Source: Saposhnikovia divaricata (taxonomy: Eukaryota > Streptophyta > Magnoliopsida > Apiales > Apiaceae). Taken from it: 64,000 nucleotides of DNA. Below the pieces are notes generated by a model. It saw nothing but the letters and a program-made list of their open reading frames with translations. It made no database searches and was not told where the DNA came from. Below, piece after piece: positions 21,826 to 34,436 of this stretch (position 1 is its first letter; each line of letters begins with the position of its first letter). A program made the translations under genes and the position numbers. The stretch covers positions 204,699,178 to 204,763,177 of the forward strand of contig CM071599.1 in assembly GCA_036435485.1 (NCBI GenBank), written 5' to 3'.

Positions 21826-23308
21826 GAATGTTGGTTAGATTCAAATTTTCCTTATGTAATGTGTTGCTCATATTTCCTTGATTTGTTAAGTGCTAAGTGA
21901 ACTCTGTTGATTAAACTCTGTTATGCATACTCTGTTAACATGTTTTTCTGTCAAACTCTGTTAAACTCTGTCAGCATGCCTGTATGTCATACACTGTTAA
22001 AAAGTTTGATAAACTCTGTGAACTCTGAGTTGATTTTTGTCTGAGTGAAAACACCAATGAAGAAATATGTATGCAGCATGATTCTCAGCAATTAATCATG
22101 AATCTTTCTGAGTTATTGTGATCTAATCTTAGATTGTACAGAAAATTAACACATCATGATACTGGTTCATATTTATAGCATCTCTTAGTTTATTTTGTCC
22201 TAAACTCTGAGTCTATAAATATTGTGTGCATTGCCTTTCATGAATAACTACTGATGTTGATGAACTCTAAACTCTGTTAGTTATACACTGGTAGATTAAA
22301 ATGCTTACTGCAATACCCCAAAGAAAATGTATATAGGTTGCTATACTCCTTTGAGATTATGTTGGATACTAGGATGACCCACGAACTTATTGGTATATAA
22401 TATGTGCTAAAATTCTCTGATTTTTGGTGACTAGTCAAAGACTAGGATGACCCATGAACTTATCAAAATGATAAGGGCTAAAATTTTTGAATTTTTGGTG
22501 ACTGGCTCCAACCTCTAATTACTGGAATGAAAAAAAAATTAGCAATAGAGGGGGTATAAAATAAATTAAATGTTACTGTATATAGATTGATTACTACAGA
22601 GTTTAGCTTTCATCATACAGTCAGTGTTTACTATGACAGTTTGTGCATCCAGTGTTTATTAATTTACTTTATGGATTTTATGAAAAATTAGATGCTCTAA
22701 AAATTGATTTAGTAAACTCTGCTTCACACACACATATTTTCACAACTGTGCAATTTATGAAAGGGTTTCGGTGATAAAGTTGGAGAATTGACAAACGCTG
22801 TTGATTAGTGGTTCGTACTCTGAGGTAAATTTTTATTTGGATAATTTGAAAATTTTGGAGTAAATAGGGCTTTTGACAACTGTTAATAAGTGTATTGTGT
22901 TAAAGTGTCTTGGAAATAGGAAAGAGAATACAGCGGTGATACAAGTAATCCCTAATTGTTCAGTTCCTGATTTAATTGTGGTTATTGTTGATGAATTTGT
23001 TACTTATATGATTACTTTAATTAGTTTTCATTTTCTTTGATTTAATTCTTTGAAGAACAATTCATAAACATAAAATTTGCAGAACACAATGAATAAGATT
23101 AGAGAAACAGGATTTTTCATTGATAATAAGAAAGAGATTACAAGAAAATATTACATCTTTTTGTTCTCTCTATCTACTAATCTATTCAACAGGAACATAA
23201 AAAGTAAAGTCCAAACCACTCCATTGTTAGCAGCCATCCCAGATCCCATCTTTGCCACTTTGTTTGGGTGGAAGTTGAAGGGATAAGGTTATTTTTGCTG
23301 ACATATTC
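21826..23308 (+). other. Sirevirus spacer rich in AAACTCTG
   Basis: There is no sense gene here. Between 21890 and 22720 there are at least ten copies of (A/G)AACTCTG or its complement CAGAGTTT. A tandem duplication of about 67 bp lies at 22369-22502, sharing ACTAGGATGACCCA and TTTTTGGTGACT. Confidence 0.8.
22369..22502 (+). repeat. Tandem duplication in the spacer, about 67 bp unit
   Basis: Two units share ACTAGGATGACCCA(C/T)GAACT and GATTTTTGGTGACT-like text, with small indels. Confidence 0.85.
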
Positions 23309-23309
23309 A

Positions 23310-23567
23310 TTAACAATGGTTGGTGGTGTTGGATGAGGATGCCTTAGAGGAAAGCCATGTTAATGTTGCTTGAAGCGCAGCATCGATGTCGATCACTCTT
23401 GCAGGCTTTTATCTCTCGATTTCTTCAAGACTGGCATCCATCTGCAGCCACAGAGTGTCAAGCTGCCTTTCCCAGTCAAACGCATCAAACTCTTCACGAG
23501 TATAACTGAAGATATCTCTGTTTTCTACGAGATGGAGATTCTTTTCCTTGATGGTAAGGTTTGACAT
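23310..23567 (-). CDS. Small antisense ORF in the Sirevirus spacer
   Basis: Opposite to the element's genes, an ATG at 23567 opens a 52-codon frame that ends with a TAA at 23409-23411. It continues in frame for 31 more codons to a second TAA at 23310-23312. The peptide is acidic and protein-like, with YTREEFDAFDWERQLDTLWL and MDASLEEIER near the first stop. I recognise no domain. Composition and the frame open on both sides of a single stop suggest a once longer coding sequence. The Tekay element inserted 26 bp upstream of the ATG. Chance is possible at this length. Confidence 0.35.
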
Positions 23568-23592
23568 TGTTTAACGGTGTGTTGTGTGAAGG

Positions 23593-26094
23593 TGTAACGC
23601 CCCAATTCCACCCTGACCGGGGACTCGGGTCGTCACATTGTCTCAATATGATAACGCAATAACAATACCAAATTTTATTACAACGGAGCATGAATGTCCC
23701 ACTCCGCAGGTCCAAGATCGTCTTCACAAATATTACAATCCAACTTGATACATCTCGAGATAATAGATTACAAAAGTTCACAAAAGTAGAAATATAAGGA
23801 TTCCATCTGGATCTTCTAATTATTGTCACCATAGCCTTGCGCTTTCCCCTTGCCTCTGTAGCCCTGGCTGGACGTCTCGCCTCTTTCCGTCTTGACAGCT
23901 GAACAAAATGTTGTAAAGCAAGAATGAGCAACTATAGTGCTCAGCAAGTTCCCTTCTCGCTTGGCATATATATATATATAATAAGGTTTACTGAAATAAA
24001 TACTCAAAATTTTAATATCGAATATCACAATATGATTTGGCTCAAATTCATCTCGAAAATATCATACTCGAAAGGCTCAAAACTCATCTCAAAACAGAAT
24101 ACTCAAAAGACTCATTACTCATCTCGAAACAGAATACTCGATAACTCATTTGATATAACTCTGATAACTCATGATTTAAGAATGAACTGGTCTTCCACCT
24201 CTCCGTATCTCGGTGGGGCGATCAACTAACCAACCAAGAATACCGGCCTTCAATGACACCGCACTTCGCCCGATCACGGCTACAATACGATATCAACAAT
24301 AATATATATGTATGAATGCTAGCATCATAATGGTTATCAATTCAACCAAGGCAACAAGGTGCCTAATTATTCTCGGGTCCGTAAAACGGTACACGAGTCT
24401 CTCTTTCTCTATAATGGGCCTCTTGCCCAAAATTGACCAGTAGAATACAGAATTCCCGAATATTTGGGGTACAGATAACTTGAAATAATTCTTTCAGAAA
24501 ATATTTACAAATCTGGCGGAGTGCCAGTCTGACTCGATTTTACCACCAATCCGAACAATGGACTAATGTAAATTCTTAATAATAATAATTTATCGGTTGA
24601 CACGAACAAAATGTCAAACCTTGACAATAAACTCAACTCTCGAAATTATGAGAATAGTCTTAAAATGAAGTAATTGGGAGTCGTACTGAACAAATAGTAC
24701 TTCTCGATATTTATAATACTCAACATTGATGAACGTTTAAATAGAATATTTTTTTTCACTTGATCGACGAGTAAAAATCTCTAATAATTATAATTTTTAA
24801 ACTTCTATCGGTTAGTTCAAACGAGGAACTAACTAAAAGATAATCAATAGATAACGGTTGAATTTGTACAATAAATTCAATCGAAAAGAATGAATTTAAC
24901 TATCTCAGACGAATGAGATTAGTTTCACTGAATCAAAATAATAGTCGTCTCGAATTAATGAGATCGACCTGATAGCAACTAAATTATTTCTACGCTTATA
25001 AGGATTATAATTCTCAAATAAACTAAATTAACAGCATAATAATATTTAACGAGAAATAATGCTCAAAAGAAATTATTGCATCATACGGAGCAACAGATAA
25101 ATCTCAACATATAATATCTCGAAAATAATTAAAGAATTAAATAATACGAACAGAAATTCACAGTTTCCAAAAGTTAGGGTAGGAATGAACTTGCCTCGAT
25201 TTCGAAGTGCAAATGAATGCAGATAAAAATATACTCTACCCGTGAACTTGGCGTCGATCTACGGTTCGGGGACTATTCTCTAAAAATGGCAACCAGAAAT
25301 ACGTGAGCGATTCTTCAGAATAAAATATTCCCGATCCGATAATATAATTAATAATATATAATATCTTCTAAAAATCTCTAGAATAAATAACGGAAATTAA
25401 TTCCAGAATAAATAAATATCTCTTCGAACTCAGGAATTAAATCTGGAGAATATATCCTATTTTTAATATCTGGAAATCTCAATCCTTACTCAAAATGAAA
25501 AATTCAACAATCCATTTTTATTCAATTTAAATCCAAAATTATTATTCTCATTTTTAAAATAATTCATCAAAGAATTCTACTTTTAAACAACCTTACAAAT
25601 TCTAATTTATTAAACTCATTAATAATATAAAACAAATTTAATCTCTAAATTAAATCTGACTCGATCCGGTTAATTAAAATAAACGGGAAAAATATTAAAA
25701 ACAGCTCTCCAAAATAAAGCATATTTTATTCTATTTCTTCACAAATATACCTCTTTTATTGACAATATATTAAATCTCTAAATTATTTTCAAAATCACAA
25801 AATATTACTATTTAATTAATTAAACAATTAAACCATTTTTAAAAACAATTTATTACCAACTAATTTAAATAATATTCTCAATTTAAAAAAAATTCCAAAT
25901 TAATCAATTGAACCCTCTTCGATTTATATTTACATATATCCCGATTTAAAACACTCGACCACCAATTTTATTGAAACTGTATTATTATAATATTATTACT
26001 AACGGCAACAGCGGCGTGTGGGGCCCACCTGCCACCACCACCGCCGTGCCTCCCCTGCACTATCTCTCTCTGGCCCGTCCTTCTCCCTCTCTTC

Positions 26095-26158
<64 letters not shown>

Positions 26159-27293
26159 CCCCCCTCTATCTCTCTCTCCATCTCTCTCATCCCTTATCTC
26201 CCTGTACTCCCCTTCCCTTTCTCTCCCGCACATCTCTCTCCGCTCTCTCTCACTATCCATCTCTTCATCTCTCCCTCCTCTGCGTCTCTCACTACCCCTC
26301 TATTCTTTCCCCCGTCCATCCCTCTCTCTATCACGATGTCACCTCCACCACCAATCGGTGGTGGTTACCTCGCCTAGCACCCCAATCGACCCCCCCCCTT
26401 TAACAACACCTCACAACCCAACACATCCTCCTCCTAATCTCTCTTAAGCATCCGCCATCTCCCTCCTTTTATCACTCCGGCCTCACCGTTTTCCCCTCAC
26501 AATCCGATTCTCCCCCACCGGTTAAACACATCGACGAACACACAACCAAAACAACTTCCAACAAAACCATAAATGGGACTTTAAAATCGGAAAGAAAGAA
26601 GAAAAAGAAAAAAAAATATTTTTAACAAAACAAATAAGTAAACTTCCTGTGCTTACTTGGTTTTGTAGAGAGAAAAGAGTGAGTAAAATGTATAGACTGT
26701 TTGGTTTGGTTTCTGTTTTTGCAGAGAAGAAAAATGATGAAACCTGGGGGTTTTGGTTTTGCCGAAAATAAAAGAAAGACTAGCCTGTGTATATATGTTG
26801 GTTATAGGTTCTGGTTGTCATATAATAAGCTCGGTTTTTCTGTTTATTAAAAAAATAAAAGGCACAACATGGGGACAAAACATGGGGGACAAAGTATAAT
26901 GGAATTTTTAGTGCTCCATAAGTGGATAATTATTAAATTAAAAAAAATCAAAACATGGGAGACAAAAATAAATGATGAAAAAAATAAAATAAAAATAATG
27001 ATCATGTTTATATTTAGTGCAATGTTTGGTGAAAAGAGTTCGTTCTCCCCCGCTGGCTAATTAAAACGAGACTCTTATTTCAACCCAAAACTAAAATTTT
27101 ATTTTTCCTAATTTTAGTAAATACCAAATAAATATAGTTAAATAGATATAATATAATTTTACTTAAATATGAATATATAAAATTTCAAAATTTTACAAAA
27201 AAATGCGCTAATTAAAATATACTAGTGCATCGCTCGTAAATAAAATTTAAATATCGAGTAGGAAAATTATTTCGAAATTTCGCGGTTATTACA
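23593..27293 (-). repeat. Tekay 3' LTR (left on the plus strand)
   Basis: 3701 bp. It holds a CT microsatellite at about 26100-26155 inside a C-rich island (25995-26560). Open frames across that CT run are low-complexity shadows. The remainder is AT-rich. Confidence 0.95.
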
Positions 27294-27294
27294 G

Positions 27295-27308
27295 TCTCCC
27301 CCCCTTAT
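27295..27308 (-). promoter_or_regulatory. Polypurine tract of the Tekay element
   Basis: On the minus strand AAGGGGGGGAGA lies directly before the 3' LTR. Confidence 0.8.
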
Positions 27309-27333
27309 AGGATTCCGTCCTCGGAATCAAAAA

Positions 27334-28866
27334 TTACGCACTAAACAATTCAGGATATTTATTTCGCATTTCGCTTTCTAATTCCCACGTGGCTTCCTCA
27401 ACTTGGTGGTTTCTCCAAAGTACCTTCACTAAATTTACTCGCTTAGTTCTTAACTCTTGCACTTTGTAGTCTAGGATCTGTACTGGTTGTTCCTCGTATG
27501 TCAAATCAGGATGAATTTCCACTGGTTCGTAGGTTATAACATGTCTAAAATCAGAATGGTATTCTCTTAACGCAGAGACATGAAACACATCGTGGATATG
27601 CTGAAGGTCTGGAGGTAGGGCCAACTGATAAGCCAGCGGTCCTATCTTCTTGAGAATTTCAAAAGGTCCTATATATCTGGGACTCAACTTGCCTTTCTTT
27701 CCGAATCTCATTACTCCTTTCCAAGGTGAAACTTTCAACATCACCTTATCTCCCACTTCAAATGCTTTGTCTTTCCTCTTTTTATTTGCATACTTCCTCT
27801 GTCGATCTTGAGCTGCAACTAACCTTTTTCGAATAACCTTGGTTGCTTGCTTAGTTTGTTGAAGTAATTCTGGTCCCAGTATCTTTCTTTCTCCTACTTC
27901 ATCCCAATATAACGGTGATCTACACTTCCTTCCGTACAAAGCTTCATAAGGTGCCATACATATGCTCGAATGGTAACTATTGTTGTAAGCAAACTCGACT
28001 AGGGGCAAATGCTCATCCCAACTTCCTTTAAAATCAAGTGCACAGGCTCTTAACATATCTTCAACTGTTTGAATCGTCCTTTCACTTTGTCCGTCGGTCT
28101 GTGGATGATATGCAGTGCTCAGATTTAACTTCGTGCCAAGACATTCTTGAAAACTTTTCCAAAATCGAGAAGTAAAACGGGCATCTCTATCAGATACAAT
28201 TGAAACAGGTACTCAGTGACGAACTACAATCTCCTTTAGGTATATGTTCACCAATCTCTCAACGGAATACTTATCACTAATTGGTAGGAAATGCGCAGAT
28301 TTAGTGAGTCTGTCGACAATAACCCAAATAGCATCGTGGCTGGCTCTAGTTCGGGGCAATCCTATGACAAAATCCATGGTAATATGCTCCCATTTCCACT
28401 CGGGTATCTCTAAAGGTTGTAGAAGTCCACTTGGTCGTTGATGTTCTGCCTTCACTTTCTGACATGTCAAACACTTACTTACCCATTCTGCAATCTCCCT
28501 CTTCATGTTGGGCCACCAATAATTCAACTTGATGTCTTGATACATTTTTGTGCTCCCTGGGTGAATAGAATATCTCGAGTTATGCGCTTCGCTCATAATT
28601 TCTTCCTTCAACTCTGTAACATTAGGAATCCATATTCTCGATGCAAATCGCTTAATTCCCTTATCATCTTTTGAACTTAGAAATTCTTCCCCGGTCAACT
28701 CTGATCTTCTTTCTTCCATTACTTGTTCCTGACAACGTCGAATCTTCTCGAGTAACTCTGGTTGAAACTGAATGCTGTAAACTCTTTCATTGTTTTGGAC
28801 TGGGACCTTGACCTCTAATTCCATTCTCTCAAATTCTCTGACCAATTCTTCTGAGGTTGTCAATAG
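27334..28866 (-). pseudogene. Tekay integrase with chromodomain, broken
   Basis: It shows the HHCC motif (HNSRYSIHPGSTKMY, then CLTCQKVKA), the core start DFVIGLPRT, and after a TGA at 28213-28215 the next core block (VSIVSDRDARFTSRFW) and YHPQTDGQSER with the glutamate. The GPF-type end (SPRYIGPFEILKKIG) and a chromodomain (PVQILDYKVQELRTKRVNLV, then WELESEMRNKYPELF) finish at 27334. The only visible break inside it is that TGA, where a glycine codon is usual. A frameshift near 28880 separates it from RNase H. Confidence 0.85.
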
Positions 28867-30131
28867 GTTGAGTCTTTCCTTCTACTTAAAGCATCAGCTA
28901 CAACATTAGCCTGCCCTGGGTGGTAGTTTATCTAGCAATCATAGTCTTTGATCAATTCTAACCATCTTCTTTGTCTCATGTTTTATTCCTTCTGCGTGAA
29001 TATATACTTTAAGCTCTTGTGATCCGTGTAAATCTCGCATTTCTCTCCATAAAGGTAATGTCTCCAAATCTTGAGGGCAAAAACAATAACAGCAAGTTCT
29101 AAATCGTGAGTAGGGTAACGGGACTCATATTCCTTCAGTTGTCGAGAGGCGTAAGCTATTACTTTCCCATGTTGCATTAAAACACATCCTAAACCCTTGT
29201 GAGAAGCGTCGCTGAAAATTACGAAATCGCCTTTCTCATCGGGTAAGGTCAACACCGGGGCAGTAGTCAATCTCTTTTTCAATTCTTGAAAGCTATCTTC
29301 GCATTTGGGGGTCCACTCGAATTTTTCACTCTTTCTGGTAAGTCGTGTCAATGGCGTAGCTATCTTTGAGAAATCTTTCACGAATCTATGATAGTATCCA
29401 GCCAATCCAAGGAAACTTCTAACTTCAGTTGGAGTCTTGGGTCTCTCCCAACCTGCTACAGCTTCTATCTTTGCGGGGTCTACAAAAATCCCTTCGCCGC
29501 TTACAATGTGTCCCAAAAATTGAACTTCTTTTAGCCAGAATTCACACTTTGAAAATTTCGCATATAACTTTTCCTTTCTCAGCGCTTCCAGAACTAAACG
29601 GAGGTGTTCAGCATGTTCCTCAGGAGACTTCGAGTATATCAGGATGTAATCAATAAATACAATCACGAACTTGTCCAAGTACCTCTTGAACACACGATTC
29701 ATCAAATCCATAAAGCAGCTAGCGCATTCGTCAATCCAAAAAAACATGACTAAGAACTCGTAATGTCCATATCGGGTCCTAAAGGCAGTCTTAGGAATAT
29801 CTTCAAGCTTGATCTTTAGTTGATGATAGCCGGATCTCAAATCAATCTTTGAAAAACATCTAGCCCCCTTAAGTTGGTCAAACAGATCGTCGATTCGAGG
29901 TAGAGGGTACTTGTTCTTGATGGTCATCTTGTTCAATTCACGATAATCAATACATAGTCGCATAGATCCGTCCTTCTTCTTCACGAACAACACTGGAGCT
30001 CCCCACGGGGATACACTTGGTCTGATTACGCCTTTCTCAAGTAATTCTTGCAGTTGGGTAGCCAACCTTATAACTGTGTTTTCTCTCGGGTTAATAATAT
30101 TTTTCGTCCAAAATCTCCATTCCTTCCTCAT
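28867..30131 (-). pseudogene. Tekay reverse transcriptase/RNase H, catalytically dead
   Basis: The RT runs from SPWGAPVLFVKKKDGS to the RNase H block (VIFSDASHKGLGCVLMQ, YTDHKSLKYI). The catalytic motif reads FIDY instead of FIDD: codon TAC at 29646-29648 replaces the second aspartate. The PFGLTNAP-type block is also corrupted (MFFWIDECASCF). Two stops (just below 28983 and near 28934) interrupt the RNase H end, and a frameshift lies near 28880. The first part of RT is missing before about 30060. Confidence 0.85.
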
Positions 30132-31860
30132 TTGAAGTAGAAATACCCTTCTTTACGTAGTTTAATTAATAACATTGACCCTCTCTCAGGTTCTTGATTG
30201 ATTCCCCTATGTTTCACAACATACTTAGTATTGTACTTTCTAAATATCAACTCAATAATTCTAACTTAAGATATCACCATCGTGCCTTCAATAGTTCTTT
30301 TTTGCCTTCCACCAATAACTTTATTTACCATAACATATTAACGGAGATAGTCCTAGCTTATTCAACACTATACAAAGAAAATATTCTACACTTCTCTCAA
30401 CCATGTTCTCATTTCTTTTCCTATATGAAAAACGATCACTCTTTCATCAACAAGTAAAATATCATCAATGTATACTCAGTATCGACTCGCTTCTCACTTT
30501 TAAAAGATTGTTCCGCATTCAAACCAAATTCTTAGCACTTTAACACATAACCATGAGACACTACGTAGGCTTTCGAAGATCTGACTAGCGAATAATTAGC
30601 GTAATAGTCTATGCATAATTAGAAATTGGTACTCAAACTCGAATTGCTGAAATTCTCTTTTCTGGGAGTAACGTTTCATCACATTCAAATGTCAGTATAC
30701 CTCTTTGAAATTCTTAGACACCGATCATTTTAGGATCCATAAGAACTTTGAATAGAGATAACTCATAAAGGAATTAATGTTAAACAAAACATGTGAATAC
30801 TCAAGTTTTGATAGTGAGAATCTTAACAAGGGATTAACTGAGAGATCATGATGATCATTGAACATCTGTTTTGTTGCATGTGTCATTAGGACAACCGTCA
30901 TAGTACACAAGGTGGCCAGCCTTTAGTACTCTAATGACAAACAACAGTACAGACGGTGGCGTCCCACCAGACTTCAATCACAGAGACTGATAGTCTTCCC
31001 CTATATATAGGGTTGTTCATCTCAATATCTCAAAGGGTATCAAATATAGGAATGGGTATTAAATGGATTTGTATTTATGAAAGTACATGATGATGGGTAA
31101 CTTAACCTCTAAACAACATAGGTCCTTTTTCAAATATGGTAGAAATTGTCTGAGTAAATTCGAATGGTAAGATTTATCGATAATCATTGGTAAGGAAGTT
31201 ATTTTTAAAAAAAACGATTTCCTAGCTCAAAGTAAGCTCGTAGGAACAACTATTGATTCTCGAATAAAAGTGACACTTGCAGGCCCTGGTAACTCGTCAG
31301 GGAAGAAAATCTCTAAAAGGGAATGTACGAAAAACACATCAACACAGAGAACTATTTCAACCTCTATAAGTTATATCTCTAGAAAAATAATGTCGATCAC
31401 GAAATCGTTTAAGAATTTAGCCTCAAACTTGGAGCACATAGTTGCATCCCTCTTTAAGTCCATCTCTGGTGCACGCACCTCATGTTAGTCCAACTCTGAC
31501 CGGTAAAGATATTGACAACATCTACAATATGTGGAAACTCTCTGCAGGGTAACATCCAATCTTAACAATAATGGAAACTTAGGCACCCTATCTTAAATCA
31601 ACTGGGAACTAGGGATCTGTGCGGATAAGGTGTAGGAGACCTGTCTCGAATAGGACGAAAGGCAACAGATCCAGAAATAGACATCTACAAAGGTACAAAA
31701 AGTTTCGGTCACAAACAGGTTCTAGTCGACTATAAATGCATATAAATATATAAGGGTGTAAGGCACTTAGTGCTTAAAATCTCAACATCTTATTAAATCT
31801 CTAAATTCTCACGTCGTGTCATATTCCTATGCTCTCACGTTTCCTAAAAATATAACTATT
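30132..31860 (-). other. Tekay interior without gag or protease
   Basis: About 1.7 kb between the primer-binding site and the truncated RT. Gag, zinc-knuckle and protease coding should be here, but no open frame of that kind exists on either strand. The sequence is not similar to the LTRs or to another element I recognise in this window. It may be a long leader after a large deletion, or foreign filler. Confidence 0.6.
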
Positions 31861-31872
31861 GCTTTGATACCA
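31861..31872 (-). promoter_or_regulatory. Primer-binding site of the Tekay element
   Basis: On the minus strand TGGTATCAAAGC lies 4 bases inside the 5' LTR. It is the tRNA-iMet type with one G to A change. Confidence 0.75.
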
Positions 31873-31876
31873 AAAC

Positions 31877-34378
31877 TGTAACACCCCCAATTCCACCCTG
31901 ACCGAGGACTCGGGTCGTCACATTGTCTCAATATGATAACGCAATAACAATACCAAATTTTATTACAACGGAGCATGAATGTCCCACTCCGCAGGTCCAA
32001 GATCGTCTTCACAAATATTACAATCCAACTTGATACATCTCGAGATAATAGATTACAAAAGTTCACAAAAGTAGAAATATAAGGATTCCATCTGGATCTT
32101 CTAATTATTGTCACCATAGCCTTGCGCTTTCCCCTTGCCTCTGTAGCCCTGGCTGAACGTCTCGCCTCTTTCCGTCTTGACAGCTGAACAAAATGTTGTA
32201 AAGCAAGAATGAGCAACTATAGTGCTCAGCAAGTTCCCTTCTCGCTTGGCATATATATAATAAGGTTTACTGAAATAAATACTCAAAATTTTAATATCGG
32301 ATATCACAATATGATTTGGCTCAAATTCATCTCGAAAATATCATACTCGAAAGGCTCAAAACTCATCTCAAAACAGAATACTCAAAAGACTCATTACTCA
32401 TCTCAAAACAGAATACTCGATAACTCATTTGATATAACTCTGATAACTCATGATTTAAGAATGAACTGGTCTTCCACCTCTCCGTATCTCGGTGGGGCGA
32501 TCAACTAACCAACCAAGAATACCGGCCTCCAATGACACCGCACTTCGCCCGATCACGACTACAATACGATATCAACAATAATATATATGTATGAATGCTA
32601 GCATCATAATGGTTATTAATTCAACCAAGGCAACAAGGTGCCTAATTATTCTCGGGTCCGTAAAACGGTACACGAGTCTCTCTTTCTCTATAATGGGCCT
32701 CTTGCCCAAAATTGACCAGTAGAATACAGAATTCCCGAATATTTGGGGTACAGATAACTTGAAATAATTCTTTCAGAAAATATTTACAAATCTGGCGGAC
32801 TGCCAGTCTAACTCGATTTTACCACCAATCCGAACAATGGACTAATTTAAATTCTTAATAATAATAATTTATCGGTTGACACGAACAAAATGTCAAACCT
32901 TGACAATAAACTCAACTATCTCGAAATTATGAGAATAGTCTTAAAATGAAGTAATTGGGAGTCGTACTGAACAAATAGTACTTCTCGATATTTATAATAC
33001 TCAACATTGATGAACGTTTAAATAGAATATTTTTTTTCACTTGACCGACGAGTAAAAATCTCTAATAATTATAATTTTTAAACTTCTATCAGTTAGTTCA
33101 AACGAGGAACTAACTACAAGATAATCAATAGATAACGGTTGAATTTGTACAATAAATTCAATCGAAAAGAATGAATTTAACTATCTCAGACGAATGAGAT
33201 TAGTTTCACTGAATCAAAATAATAGTCGTCTCGAATTAATGAGATCGACCTGATAGCAACTAAATTATTTCTACGCTTATAAGGATTATAATTCTCAAAT
33301 AAACTAAATTAACAGCATAATAATATTTAACGAGAAATAATGCTCAAAAGAAATTATTGCATCATACGGAGCAACAGATAAATCTCAACATATAATATCT
33401 CCAAAATAATTAAGGAATTAAATAATACGAACAGAAATTCACAGTTTCCAAAAGTTAGGGTAGGAATGAACTTGCCTCGATTTCGAAGTGCAAATGAATG
33501 CAGATAAAAATATACTCTACCCGTGAACTTGGCGTCGATCTACGGTTCGGGGATTATTCTCTAAAAATGGCAACCAGAAATACGTGAGCGATTCTTCAGA
33601 ATAAAATATTCCCGATCCGATAATATAATTAATAATATATAATATCTCCTAAAAATCTCTAGAATAAATAACGGAAATTAATTCCAGAATAAATAAATAT
33701 CTCTTCGAACTCAGGAATTAAATCAGGAGAATATATCCTATTTTTAACATCTGGAAATCTCAATCCTTACTCAAAATGAAAAATTCAACAATCCATTTTT
33801 ATTCAATTTAAATCCAAAATTATTATTCTCATTTTTAAAATAATTCATCAAAGAATTCTACTTTTAAACAACCTTACAAATTCTAATTTATTAAACTCAT
33901 TAATAATATAAAACAAATTTAATCTCTAAATTAAATCTGACTCGATCCGGTTAATTAAAATAAACGGGAAAAATATTAAAAACAGCTTTCCAAAATAAAG
34001 CATATTTTATTCTATTTCTTCACGAATATACCTCTTTTATTGACAATATATTAAATCTCTAAATTATTTTCAAAATCACAAAATATTACTATTTAATTAA
34101 TTAAACAATTAAACCATTTTTAAAAACAATTTATTACCAACTAATTTAAATAATATTCTCACTTTAAAAAAATTCCAAATTAATCAATTGAACCCTCTTC
34201 GATTTATATTTACATATATCCCGATTTAAAACACTCGACCACCAATTTTATTGAAACTTTATTATTATAATATTATTACTAACGGCAACAGCGGCGTGTG
34301 GGGCCCACCTGCCACAACCACCGCCGTGCCTCCCCTGCACTATCTCTCTCTGGCCCGTCCTTCTCCCTCTCTTCCCTT

Positions 34379-34436
<58 letters not shown>

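Noticed and set aside
25971..26447. Long open frames on both strands across the CT-rich part of the Tekay LTR (also at 34251-34715)
   Set aside because: They are serine/leucine or arginine/glutamate strings produced by a CT microsatellite in any frame, inside an LTR, with no conserved content.
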